From positions 1 to 50,901 of the forward strand of contig NZ_LYVF01000178.1 of NCBI RefSeq assembly GCF_001655685.1: a stretch of DNA of 50,901 nt. Reading direction: 5' to 3'. The notes beneath the pieces were generated by a model. The model searched no databases. It was not told the DNA's origin and was given only the letters and a program-made list of their open reading frames with translations. The position numbers and the translations under genes were made by a program. Of this stretch, positions 41,176 to 49,511 are shown one piece after another. Positions within the stretch are counted from its first letter, which is position 1. The number at the start of each line of letters is the position of its first letter. This DNA is from Desulfotomaculum copahuensis (GTDB lineage: Bacteria > Bacillota > Desulfotomaculia > Desulfotomaculales > Desulfovirgulaceae).

Positions 41176-41802
41176 ATGAGTAACCTCTTTACATTAAATA
41201 TTTTAGATTTTTTATTCCTAAAAGATTTGGATAAAAAAGAAAAAATTTTTTCAAAAAAATTTAGATCTATAAAAAGCACATATAGTAAGTATTCTTTAGA
41301 CTACCTAAAAGAAATGTCTTTGCTACTAGAGAATAATTTATCAATTAACAGGTTGAATGTTCATTATTACCCTCTCATGGTAACATTTATTGTTTCAATG
41401 CTTGCAGTTATTTTTAGTCCTATTCTGACGTTGTATATAAATATTCCATCAGTAGCAGTAAATATTCTTGTGCCTATTATCGAGGCTAAGCTTAATGGTA
41501 GTGGCACTAGTAAAACGCAGATTGGGCTAGTTGGTAAGGATGTATCCAATTTGATGACAGACTTATATAATAATTTAATTTATTACCTTGGTCATGCGTT
41601 TTATATAATAATAGGTTTGTATACTATAATTTCAATTTCTCTCTCCATAATATTTTACTTTAGAGCTAAAAGAATCGCTAATCTTCAGTTGTTGCATTCT
41701 ATTATTAAGCAAATTATTGCCGAGCGAGAGGAAAATAATTACGTTACGTTTAATAATGCTGTATATGTGTCCCGCAAGATCGAAATCACGAGCTTGGAGT
41801 GA
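41176..41802 (+). CDS. AT-rich orphan membrane protein
   Basis: 208 residues, no family recognised. Two transmembrane helices are predicted (about 66-88 and 139-162), separated by a loop with GSGTSKTQIGLVGKD. The N-terminal 60 residues are Lys/Ser/Phe-rich and the C-terminal tail is charged. Codon use is strongly AT-biased (Asn, Ile, Lys, Phe, Tyr rich), unlike every neighbour, so it was probably acquired separately. GGGAGGG lies about 14 bases before ATG 41176, a loose fit. It lies between legF and maf copy 3. Confidence 0.65.
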   Translation: MSNLFTLNILDFLFLKDLDKKEKIFSKKFRSIKSTYSKYSLDYLKEMSLLLENNLSINRLNVHYYPLMVTFIVSMLAVIFSPILTLYINIPSVAVNILVPIIEAKLNGSGTSKTQIGLVGKDVSNLMTDLYNNLIYYLGHAFYIIIGLYTIISISLSIIFYFRAKRIANLQLLHSIIKQIIAEREENNYVTFNNAVYVSRKIEITSLE

Positions 41803-41921
41803 GTAACTATTTTCAATTTACATTAAAGGAAGAGCCATTCATATATTCGTTCCGGAATAAATATTTACACCGGAACCAGTCCCTTGATATTGGTAATCCG
41901 GACATAAAAAGGAGAATACTG

Positions 41922-44084
41922 ATGGCCGTTAATAAAGCGGAACCGAATATATTCGACATCTACCAGGCCAATATAAAGGCCTTGAGCGGTCTGCATCCCG
42001 AACTGGCCCGGCGGGTGGAGGCATATCGGTTCAAGGGCGCCTACCGGGCGGTGGTGACCGACGAAAAGCAGCCGGTGATCAACCTGGAGCTGCCGGGGAC
42101 AAATACATACTATTACCGTCCGGAAGACCCGCTGGGTGACGTTTACCGTCAACTGCAGAGCCAGCCGCGCAAAAACAACCTGCTTGCCGTGATGATGGGT
42201 TTCGGCCTGGGTTACCAGGTGTCGGTTTTCCTGCAGCACTTCGCCGCCGCGCAGCATACCCGCTTTCTGGCTGTGATTGAGCAGGATATGGAGCTTTTTA
42301 AGACGGCATTATATTTAAACAACCTGGCGCCCCTTTTTATGACTAAGGGAGTGGTTTTTTTCGTCGGCCTGGACGGGGAGGAGCTTTACCTGGCCCTGCG
42401 CCGCTATCTGGAAGAAAACCAGAAATTCATTTTACTGCGTACCATGAAGCCGGTCTACTACCTCACACCATTTCTTGGCTTGCAAAAAGACTACTACCTG
42501 CGGGCTGCCAACATCCTGTGGGAAGCCGGCGCACATCAGATGATGCATTATGGCGACAGCCCGCAGGATTCGCTGATCGGCGTTAAAAATATGCTGGACA
42601 ACCTGGATGTGATTATTGACTCGCCGGGCATCAACCTGCTTTACGACAAGTTTAAAAATCGTCCGGCTGTGATCGTGGCCACCGGCCCTTCGTTGAACAA
42701 AAACAAGCACCTGCTCAAGGGGTTGGAAAACCGCGCTTTAATGATCAGTGTGGACGCCTCTTTGAAGGTGCTGATGGAAATGGGAGTCAGGCCCCACATG
42801 GTCACCTCGCTGGAGAGGGTGCCGGCGGTGCGGAAGCTGATTGACGGCTTCCGCACTGAAGAAGTGCGGGACGTTTATCTGGCCGCCTGTCCGGTGATCT
42901 GCCAGGAGGTGTACGCCGCCTATCCCGGACCCAAAATCATCGTTTACCGCAACTTCGACCATTTCCGCTGGATTGAAATTGAGCGGGGCATCCTGGATAC
43001 CGGCCCCTCGTCTGCCAACATGGCCTTCAAAGTGGCCGAAGCCCTGGGCTGCAACCCGATCATCCTGCTCGGCCAGGATCTGGCCTTTGGCGCTGACGGC
43101 CTCAGCCACGCCGCAGGTACGCCCTACGGCACGCAGCAGGAGCCGGTTGAGAACCGCAGCGATCTTCTGGCCGTGCCGGGCAACAACGGCCAGCTGGTGC
43201 TGACAACACCCACCTGGTACCGGTTTTTGAAGTATTTCGAGCAGGATATCGCCAATTACAGCGGGGAATGTCTGAACTGTACGGAAGGAGGCGCCCGTAT
43301 CGCCGGGACGAAAGTGATGCCGCTGCAGGATGCCGTTGACCGCTATATGCGGGAGCAATTTGATCCGGCCGGCATCATTTGTGCCGCCACCGCCGGTTTT
43401 CAGCAAAACGCCGCGGCGGACAGGGCACGGGTACGGGCGATTATTGCGGATACGCGCCGGGCCATGCAAAATGTGGTGGACGAGTGCAGCAAAGGGCTGG
43501 ACGCGGTGGCCGAATACGCTGCGATACTGCATCAGGTTATCCAGGAAAGTAATGCTGGCGGGCCGGAGAATACAGCGGTAAAAGCTGAAGACGGCAGTGA
43601 TCAGTCGGCAGCGGCCGGCGGATTGTCACCGGAACAAATGGCGGCGGCCGGTGCGGGCGCAGAAAGCCACCAGACGGGTGCAACCAAAATCTTGCTGGGA
43701 GAAATAAACGCGCCGGGGGATAAGTCCATGACTTCCGGTACGGCTGATGAAAGCTTTCAAACGGGCGCCGAAAAAGCCGCGCCGGGGCGGGGAACCGCGC
43801 CGGCCTGGCCGGAATCTGCGGAGCGGGACGCGCTGGCCCGGATTGCCGCTGAAATCCTGAAACACAAAGAAACCTGCATTACCGCCCACCCGTCGTTTCA
43901 GCTGTTTTTCACCCATATCTTCCAGTCGTTCATGATCCGCTTCGAGATGGAAATGTGCGCCGTCTCGGAAAAATACGCTTCAGAGCAAGCCGCCAAAGCG
44001 GAGATGCTTCTCCGTCAGGCCGAATGGTTCACCGCGGCCAGGGACCTGGCCATGGCCTGTGTGGAGATGCTGAGAAATATTTAA
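41922..44084 (+). CDS. Maf-family (DUF115) flagellin glycosyltransferase, copy 3
   Basis: A 720-residue Maf. Core motifs: MMGFGLGYQVSVFL (about 90-103), AVIVATGPSLNKNKHLL (about 247-263), MGVRPHMVTSLERVP, LLGQDLAFGADGLSHAAGT (about 383-402) and NCTEGGARIAGTKVMP. A low-complexity insertion (about 546-636) splits the C-terminal helical region. The frame is open from GTG 41799, but AAAGGAGA 7 bases before ATG 41922 decides the start; the 41-codon upstream part is AT-rich like the preceding gene. Its GC-rich composition resembles the chemotaxis genes more than the leg genes. Confidence 0.87.
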   Translation: MAVNKAEPNIFDIYQANIKALSGLHPELARRVEAYRFKGAYRAVVTDEKQPVINLELPGTNTYYYRPEDPLGDVYRQLQSQPRKNNLLAVMMGFGLGYQVSVFLQHFAAAQHTRFLAVIEQDMELFKTALYLNNLAPLFMTKGVVFFVGLDGEELYLALRRYLEENQKFILLRTMKPVYYLTPFLGLQKDYYLRAANILWEAGAHQMMHYGDSPQDSLIGVKNMLDNLDVIIDSPGINLLYDKFKNRPAVIVATGPSLNKNKHLLKGLENRALMISVDASLKVLMEMGVRPHMVTSLERVPAVRKLIDGFRTEEVRDVYLAACPVICQEVYAAYPGPKIIVYRNFDHFRWIEIERGILDTGPSSANMAFKVAEALGCNPIILLGQDLAFGADGLSHAAGTPYGTQQEPVENRSDLLAVPGNNGQLVLTTPTWYRFLKYFEQDIANYSGECLNCTEGGARIAGTKVMPLQDAVDRYMREQFDPAGIICAATAGFQQNAAADRARVRAIIADTRRAMQNVVDECSKGLDAVAEYAAILHQVIQESNAGGPENTAVKAEDGSDQSAAAGGLSPEQMAAAGAGAESHQTGATKILLGEINAPGDKSMTSGTADESFQTGAEKAAPGRGTAPAWPESAERDALARIAAEILKHKETCITAHPSFQLFFTHIFQSFMIRFEMEMCAVSEKYASEQAAKAEMLLRQAEWFTAARDLAMACVEMLRNI

Positions 44085-44116
44085 AAAAGTGCGGAACAAT
44101 CTCATTTCGGCTCGCA

Positions 44117-44145
44117 TTGACTCCGGATCGCTTAACGAATATAAT
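44117..44145 (+). promoter_or_regulatory. Near-consensus sigma-A promoter of the toxin-antitoxin pair
   Basis: TTGACT (44117-44122), exactly 17 bases, then TATAAT (44140-44145). Transcription would start about 30 bases before the antitoxin start. Confidence 0.75.
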
Positions 44146-44181
44146 AATGAAATAAATAATGTTCCCATGGAGGAATAATTT

Positions 44182-44496
44182 ATGGAACGCATTATCGGTA
44201 TAAATGAAGCGCGTCCGAAGCTGACTGCCATAATTGATTCCCTGGTCGTCGGCTCGGAACCGGTGATACTCACTGTCAACAGCGAGCCCAAAAGTGTGTT
44301 GATCAGTTATGATGAATATTGCCGGTTGCGCGATGCCGAAAAAGAATGTAAAAAATTATCGTTGAAGCTTGCCCTGCAAAAAATCAGGACAGCCGCCGGG
44401 CAGGCAAATATTTCCGGACAGGATGTTCCGGGAGAGGTGCAAGCGCTAAGAAACTCAAGAAAAGGATGCACCAATGAAAATAGTTCTGGACACTAA
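44182..44496 (+). CDS. Phd/YefM-type antitoxin
   Basis: A 104-residue antitoxin. The start IIGINEARPKLTAIIDSLV and PVILTVNSEPKSVLISYDEY are the Phd/YefM DNA-binding fold; the C-terminal 45 residues are the flexible toxin-binding tail. GGAGG precedes ATG 44182. The gene overlaps the toxin by 23 bases. As in other pairs, it probably represses its own promoter. Confidence 0.88.
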   Translation: MERIIGINEARPKLTAIIDSLVVGSEPVILTVNSEPKSVLISYDEYCRLRDAEKECKKLSLKLALQKIRTAAGQANISGQDVPGEVQALRNSRKGCTNENSSGH

Positions 44497-44899
44497 TGTG
44501 GTCGTTTCAGGTATTCTTGTTTCCAACGGACCTCCGGCAAAAATTTTAGATCTGTGGATTGAGAACAAGTTTCGCGTGATCATTAGTCAGGCGCTGATCG
44601 AAGAATATTTTGATGTACTGCTGCGGCCCAAGTTCAGAAGGGCAGGGACAATTATTGAACGCCAGGATATTTTAATGGGATTGCTTAGTTTGGAAAACAC
44701 TATTATTGTTTTTCCCGGAACAGAACTTGATGTTATTAAGAGCGATCCAGAGGATAACCGTGTACTTGAATGCGCGCTGGCGGGGGAAGTGCAATATATC
44801 GTTTCCGGTGACGAGCATCTGTTGAAACTTAAGGTGTTTCAGGGGATCATGATCATTTCACCAACAGATTTCGTCGCCAATCTGCCCCAGGGCATGTGA
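44474..44899 (+). CDS. PIN-domain ribonuclease toxin
   Basis: A 141-residue PIN protein of the COG1569 type. Acidic active-site residues appear in VLDTNVVVSG (Asp 6), the E of ISQALIEEYFDVL, DPEDNRVLECA and IVSGDEHLLKL. All expected acidic positions are present, so it is likely an active endoribonuclease neutralised by the upstream antitoxin. The start is ATG 44474 inside the antitoxin gene. A terminator follows at 45112-45139. Confidence 0.88.
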   Translation: MKIVLDTNVVVSGILVSNGPPAKILDLWIENKFRVIISQALIEEYFDVLLRPKFRRAGTIIERQDILMGLLSLENTIIVFPGTELDVIKSDPEDNRVLECALAGEVQYIVSGDEHLLKLKVFQGIMIISPTDFVANLPQGM

Positions 44900-45111
44900 A
44901 TGGGCGGAGTCCTTCTCGCCGTTCATAGCCTGCTTAGGATGAAAATGTGCTCCGGCCCGGGTTATATGACGGTTTTAAACGGCACAAATGTTGTTTATGA
45001 CGATGTTGAGCCTGGCACGGTTTATTGGATTGCTTCCGCCGCCGGGTCCATGATGACATTTCCCATGCAAGCCCGATATGTACTCCCGGCGGGTAAAACC
45101 GGCCGGACCGT

Positions 45112-45139
45112 CCCGGATAAATTTCATCCGGGTTTTTTT
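45112..45139 (+). terminator. Rho-independent terminator after the toxin-antitoxin pair
   Basis: CCCGGAT (45112-45118) and ATCCGGG (45126-45132) around AAATTTC, followed by seven T residues. An 82-codon frame (44900-45148) would run through it and is therefore doubted. Confidence 0.88.
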
Positions 45140-45207
45140 AATGTATAAATTGGGTAACATAATCCCGGTGTTTTACCGGAAAGAAATCTGCGGAAAGGAT
45201 GGTCCGG

Positions 45208-45429
45208 TTGAAAGCCGTTGTCTACAAAGGGCCTTACCAGGTGGCCGTGGAGGATGTGCCGGAACTGCAAATTCAAAGGCCTGATGATGTGATCGTAAAA
45301 ATCACTTCCACCGCCATTTGCGGCTCCGATCTCATGTGTATGAACGGTTTTAAGCGCCATGCTGCGCTGTGCCGCCCGGGTTTTCTGCGTCGACGGCGTG
45401 CCGGAGCGAAAGTGGTCCTGCATCCCTGA
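45208..45429 (+). pseudogene. 5' remnant of a zinc-type alcohol dehydrogenase gene
   Basis: The first ~50 residues (LKAVVYKGPYQVAVEDVPEL, DDVIVKITSTAICGSDLMCM) match the N-terminal GroES-like domain of zinc-dependent alcohol or threonine dehydrogenases, including the catalytic-site CGSD. After that the similarity stops and a short unrelated arginine-rich tail ends at 45429. The remaining ~300 residues and the cofactor domain are missing. A good ribosome site (AAAGGATGG) remains before TTG 45208. It was probably truncated when asnB or its flank moved in. Confidence 0.8.
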
Positions 45430-45479
45430 GAAAGCGCCGGCATTTGTGTGGGCGGGCAAAACAAACAGGAGGGCGGAAC

Positions 45480-47342
45480 ATGTGCGGAATTACCGGCTGG
45501 ATTGACTGGGAGCGTGATTTGAGCGGACAGGGGGCATTGATCGAAGCGATGACCGGCAAACTGCGCCATCGCGGTCCGGACGCGCAGGGATGCTGGCTTT
45601 CCGCCAAGGCCGCCCTGGGGCACCGCCGTCTCATCGTCATCGATCCGGAAGGCGGCGCCCAGCCGATGGTCAGCAAAGAAGGCGGCCGGACCTGCGCCCT
45701 CACCTATAACGGCGAGATATACAACTACCGCGAACTGCGCAAGGAATTGGCGGACCGCGGACACCGGTTCCGTTCCCAATCCGATACGGAAGTGCTGCTC
45801 CGTTCCTACCTGGAGTGGGGTGAGGACTGCGTTCGCCGTTTGAACGGCATTTTCGCTTTAGGCATTTGGGATGAGCAAAAGCAGCAGTTGTTTTTAGCCC
45901 GGGATCATTTGGGCGTAAAACCGTTGTTTTATGCCCGGCGCGGTAGCGCCGTACTGTTCGGGTCGGAGATAAAAGCGCTGCTGGCTCACCCGCTGGTTGA
46001 ACCGGAACTGGATGCGGACGGCCTGGCCGAAGTTTTTAATTTTTTCCCGCTGCATACGCCCGGGAGCGCTGTCTTCAAAGATATTAAGGAAGTCCGTCCC
46101 GGTCACTGCCACATTTTTGCCCGCGGCGGCGAGCGCGTTATACAGTACTGGTCGCTGCACAGTGCGCCGCATAACGATGATTTGGCAACGACCACGGAGC
46201 ATATCCGCGCCCTGTTGGAAGATACCGTTGGGCGGCAGTTGATTGCCGATGTGCCTGTGGTCACCCTGCTGTCGGGCGGCCTTGATTCCAGCGGGCTTAC
46301 GGCCATGGCGGCCGGCGATTTTCAGCAAGCGGGAAAACAGCTGCATACTTACTCGGTCGATTTCAAGGAAAGCAGCCGCTATTTTATGGCGAGCGCCATT
46401 CACAAAAGCCTGGACGCGCCCTGGATCAATCGTGTGGCGGACTATCTTGGCACAAAACACCATACCATAACCCTGGATACACCCGAACTGCTGGACAACC
46501 TGCTGATTCCCATGTATGCCCATGATCATCCGGCCTACGGCCAGATCGAAACCTCAATGTTCCTGCTGTTCAAGGCGATGAAACAGGAGGCCACCGTCGC
46601 CTTGTCCGGCGAGTCGGCCGATGAGATTTTCGGCGGCTATCAATGGTTTGCCGGTGAGGATCTGCTTGACGCCGCCACCTTTCCCTGGATTGTGGAATTC
46701 GGCAAAACGGAGGTGGCCCATGAAGCCTTTTCCCTGCTGTCGCCCGAACTGCTGGAAATAATTCAACCCCGGCAGTACCTGGCCGCAAAGTACCGGGAAG
46801 CAGTCGCCGAAGTGCCCCGGCTAAAGGGCGAGGATGCTGTGGAGGCGAAGCGGCGCGAGGGTTTTTACTTGAACCTGACACGCTTTTTGCCCATACTGCT
46901 GGATCGCAAGGATCGGATGAGCATGGCCGTCGGCTTCGAGGTCAGGGTGCCGTTTTGTGATTACCGGCTGGTGGAATATGTCTGGAATGTGCCGTGGGAA
47001 TTAAAAGTGGCCGGCAATATTGAAAAGGGCATCTTGCGCCGCTCCTTCGCCGGCCTGCTGCCGGACGACGTGCTCTACCGGCATAAAAGCGGTTATCCCA
47101 CTTCACAGCACCCGTCATACATCAAAGGGGTGCGCGACGCATTGTTACCGATCTTAGACGACCCGCAGGCGCCGGTCAGGCCGTTTCTCAACATTCCTTT
47201 CATCAAAAGCCTGCTGACTGATGAGGCGCCGTCGCTGACGCACGTCTTCAACGTAAACCCGCTGGAACGCATCATTCAGATAAACTCCTGGCTTAATGAC
47301 TACCATGTGCATATAGGAAACGCCGGGCGCTTAACTCATTAG
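45480..47342 (+). CDS. asnB: Glutamine-hydrolysing asparagine synthase-like amidotransferase
   Basis: A 620-residue class II amidotransferase. Cys2 (MCGITGW) is the glutaminase nucleophile; RHRGPDAQG, LTYNGEIYNYREL and GVKPLFYA complete the N-terminal domain. The synthetase domain has the PP-loop SGGLDSS (about 263-269) and SGESADEIFGGY. Length and motifs fit AsnB, making asparagine from aspartate with ATP. Its place among glycan genes makes amidation of a sugar acid an alternative. AGGAGGG precedes ATG 45480; the longer frame from 45369 is not needed. Confidence 0.88.
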   Translation: MCGITGWIDWERDLSGQGALIEAMTGKLRHRGPDAQGCWLSAKAALGHRRLIVIDPEGGAQPMVSKEGGRTCALTYNGEIYNYRELRKELADRGHRFRSQSDTEVLLRSYLEWGEDCVRRLNGIFALGIWDEQKQQLFLARDHLGVKPLFYARRGSAVLFGSEIKALLAHPLVEPELDADGLAEVFNFFPLHTPGSAVFKDIKEVRPGHCHIFARGGERVIQYWSLHSAPHNDDLATTTEHIRALLEDTVGRQLIADVPVVTLLSGGLDSSGLTAMAAGDFQQAGKQLHTYSVDFKESSRYFMASAIHKSLDAPWINRVADYLGTKHHTITLDTPELLDNLLIPMYAHDHPAYGQIETSMFLLFKAMKQEATVALSGESADEIFGGYQWFAGEDLLDAATFPWIVEFGKTEVAHEAFSLLSPELLEIIQPRQYLAAKYREAVAEVPRLKGEDAVEAKRREGFYLNLTRFLPILLDRKDRMSMAVGFEVRVPFCDYRLVEYVWNVPWELKVAGNIEKGILRRSFAGLLPDDVLYRHKSGYPTSQHPSYIKGVRDALLPILDDPQAPVRPFLNIPFIKSLLTDEAPSLTHVFNVNPLERIIQINSWLNDYHVHIGNAGRLTH

Positions 47343-47375
47343 CTTATCCGCCTTGGGGCGACCATGTGGCGGCCA

Positions 47376-47399
47376 ATTGTCCGGCATTTCCGGCACAAT
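47376..47399. terminator. Hairpin between convergent asnB and the ATPase gene
   Basis: ATTGTCCGG (47376-47384) pairs with CCGG-C-ACAAT (47390-47399, one bulge) around CATTT. It lacks a T run but sits where two genes converge. Confidence 0.35.
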
Positions 47400-47427
47400 G
47401 TTATTCCAGTGAAAACAAGGTTGAGGT

Positions 47428-48549
47428 TTAAGAAAACTCCCGTAAGATATACTCCTGAAACATGGGTTCAACGAACCTATAGGACCCGCGCCCGGTTTTT
47501 TCGATTATTATTTTGGAAACGAGGAAATCTATAACTCTTTTGGTTTCATTGGGGTTCAGTTTTTTATCGTAAACATTTTCTCCAGCGGCTATTCGTTTTA
47601 AAATATGACGAACTTGAAAACGCTGGCTTAATTCGTCTAAAACCTCATCAAAAACTTGAACCAGAGTTTGTAAAGCCCGATCATACCCCAAGCGAAACAG
47701 GCCATGAGTGACAACATTTTTTTCCGCCTCAAGAAGCGCATAATAGGTTTCAGAACAAACCAACATGGTATCATGAGGATGACCACCAGTATTTTTTAGG
47801 ATTTCCTTGATAATTTCCGTGCTAACTTTAATTTTTCGTTCAGCAAACTTTTTTGTAATATAACCCATCCATGATTTTTCTGAAATGGGGGGGATGGGGA
47901 GAATTGTAGCGAAACGGTAAAACGCCTCTTGCCGGTTGCTGAACAAAATATTCATCATGCCTTCCTTTGAACCAAGGAATAAATAAGAAACTTCCTGATG
48001 ATTCTGAAAATAAGAACGCATTTTCTTGTAAATATTTACGTCAGTAATACGGAGAGCGTCTTGAAACTCATCAAGCAAAACCACCATCGGTTTTCTATCG
48101 TGTTTTGCAAGAACCTCCGGAAGATCCAGGGCATAATCGAGAAGTGTATCGTCATTCGTTTCGTCAAGGAATTTTAGGCTAAACTCAAGGTCCTCAAGTT
48201 TAACAGTCAGCCTGGCCATACCAGCAATTGTTTTGGCCCGGTCTTTCATCGCATCGAATGTTTTACGAATCCCTGTCCTGTTTTCCAGGCAAGAGTTAAT
48301 CATGGAAATGGCAAATTCCCGTTTGTTTGAAAGCCGGAAGAGATCAATCGAAGCAGTATAAAATCCCTGTTTTTTCATGCGTCTTAATACTTCGTAAGCA
48401 AGTGAGGTTTTGCCTGTTCTGCGGGGACCGGCTAGCATGATGCTATGGCCTTCAGACAATCTGATTTGCAGAGAGGACAAAAATTCCTCCCTGTCCACAA
48501 CATCTTGTTCCGATACGGGACCGCCAAGGGGAAACAGCTTACCTGGCAT
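47428..48549 (-). CDS. AAA ATPase of the archaeal-type/STAND-like family with winged-helix C-terminus
   Basis: A 373-residue P-loop ATPase. Walker A is GPRRTGKTSL (about 41-50), Walker B MVVLLDEFQDAL (about 155-166), with the sensor-like FLGSKEGMMNILF. The C-terminal 75 residues (VRHILKRIAAGENVYDKKLN, then VIDFLVSKIIIEKTGRGSYRF) look like a winged helix. This family (COG1672-like) is common in archaea and mobile regions; its function is unknown. ATG 48549 has GGAGG 8 bases upstream, better than TTG 48570. It is driven by the operator-embedded promoter at 48571-48617. AT-rich codon use suggests transfer. Confidence 0.8.
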   Translation of the reverse strand: MPGKLFPLGGPVSEQDVVDREEFLSSLQIRLSEGHSIMLAGPRRTGKTSLAYEVLRRMKKQGFYTASIDLFRLSNKREFAISMINSCLENRTGIRKTFDAMKDRAKTIAGMARLTVKLEDLEFSLKFLDETNDDTLLDYALDLPEVLAKHDRKPMVVLLDEFQDALRITDVNIYKKMRSYFQNHQEVSYLFLGSKEGMMNILFSNRQEAFYRFATILPIPPISEKSWMGYITKKFAERKIKVSTEIIKEILKNTGGHPHDTMLVCSETYYALLEAEKNVVTHGLFRLGYDRALQTLVQVFDEVLDELSQRFQVRHILKRIAAGENVYDKKLNPNETKRVIDFLVSKIIIEKTGRGSYRFVEPMFQEYILREFS

Positions 48550-48570
48550 AGCATAGACCTCCAGTAACAA

Positions 48571-48617
48571 TATTACTCCGGTAGTAATATTATATTACAT
48601 GGAAGGTAATATGTCAA
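48571..48617 (-). promoter_or_regulatory. Consensus promoter with two tandem operators before the ATPase gene
   Basis: On the minus strand TTGACA (complement of 48612-48617), 17 bases, TATAAT (complement of 48589-48594): a perfect sigma-A promoter. Two copies of TATTAC-N7-GTAATA (48593-48611 and 48571-48589) lie 22 bases apart, two helical turns. One fills the spacer and the other covers the start site. The inner copy extends to a 9-bp inverted repeat, AATATTACT/AGTAATATT (48569-48591). A strong promoter held by a dimeric repressor is the natural reading. Confidence 0.85.
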
Positions 48618-49443
48618 TGATTAACCGGCCTGCTTGCTGGTCAGATGTCTTTCTATTTACTACTCTTTATGTTTAAATTATATCCCTGCTCACCAGGTTT
48701 TGGCAACCACTACCGGACACTTGAGCCGGCTGCAATTACTGTCTGACGAACATCCGGGCCGTTCCGGGTTTGGCGGCCATGGCCCGTCTTTCTGAGCCTG
48801 GCAAAAAAGGAGATGCAACGAAAATCACTAAGCATATCGCAGATTAATGGGCAATAAACGTAAGCAACGATGGCTGCTCATTGCCGGTATCTTTTCTTTT
48901 TTCCTTTCCGGCCCGTTTTTGTCACGGTAAACCTGCAGAAGGAACCGGAATATCTTTTTGATTTTTTTATTGAACACTTACAGGAAATGAATGAGGCCTG
49001 GAAAAAGGGGCGGCCCTGGGTAATACCCGAAGCGTTTTTTAAATCAGACCGCTATGAGCGGGATAGTATTTTTTAAGATTTTTCGTCTTTTGGATTTTTT
49101 GCCCGGAAGGTATTTGCCGGTTCATGTACAGCTGACGGAAAGATCAGCTCTTCTTTTTTTTTGCCGGATGCACTGGGCACCTTTTTTTCTTCGATCAGTA
49201 GATCCATTTCCCAGTGCTCCAAAACGGAAAGCCGGGCCTCTTCAGGCAGGACCAGACACCGCGCGACAAGCGACGAAAGCAGTTGTTCATCCTTTACGAC
49301 CGGCAAGAACTCCGGATCATCATCTATGACAGTGTTGACGACCAGGCTTTGGCAACGGTTCAGCGCTCTTTCAATCCGGACTGACATGGTTTACCACACG
49401 GCGGCGGAAACGATGCCGGCAAAAATCTTGTTCCCGGCGCCTC
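48618..49443. other. Poorly coding stretch between the ATPase gene and pseC
   Basis: About 825 bases with only weak frames. A 68-codon plus frame (48870-49076; EPEYLFDFFIEHLQEMNEAW) has no ribosome site and may be a gene remnant. A 104-codon minus frame (49387-49073) is listed separately. No RNA gene, insertion sequence end or long repeat was recognised. Confidence 0.45.
49073..49387 (-). CDS. Doubtful hypothetical protein
   Basis: A 104-residue minus-strand frame (MSVRIERALNRCQSLVVN; FLPVVKDEQLLSSLVARCLV) with reasonable amino-acid composition, a helical middle and a Lys-rich end. No ribosome site better than GTGTGG is visible before ATG 49387, and no family is recognised. It is divergent from the pseC promoter. 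Confidence 0.35.
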   Translation of the reverse strand: MSVRIERALNRCQSLVVNTVIDDDPEFLPVVKDEQLLSSLVARCLVLPEEARLSVLEHWEMDLLIEEKKVPSASGKKKEELIFPSAVHEPANTFRAKNPKDEKS

Positions 49444-49472
49444 TTGTATGGCCGGTCCGCCCGGCATATAAT
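49444..49472 (+). promoter_or_regulatory. Sigma-A promoter of pseC
   Basis: TTGTAT (49444-49449), exactly 17 bases, then TATAAT (49467-49472). The leader to pseC would be about 33 bases. Confidence 0.7.
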
Positions 49473-49511
49473 GGATTTGTTGTCGAAATCATGTTAAAGG
49501 GGTGCCGGACT

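Noticed and set aside
41799-41921. 41-codon N-terminal extension of maf copy 3, starting at a GTGA overlap
   Set aside because: The extension is AT-rich and lacks homology to Maf starts, whereas AAAGGAGA is ideally placed before ATG 41922.
44900-45148. 82-codon frame directly after the PIN toxin
   Set aside because: It runs through a clear terminator (45112-45139) and has no ribosome site. Its start merely follows the toxin stop.
48870-49076. 68-codon frame before pseC
   Set aside because: No ribosome site, an aromatic-rich start unlike a normal protein and no family match; possibly a remnant but not supported as a gene.
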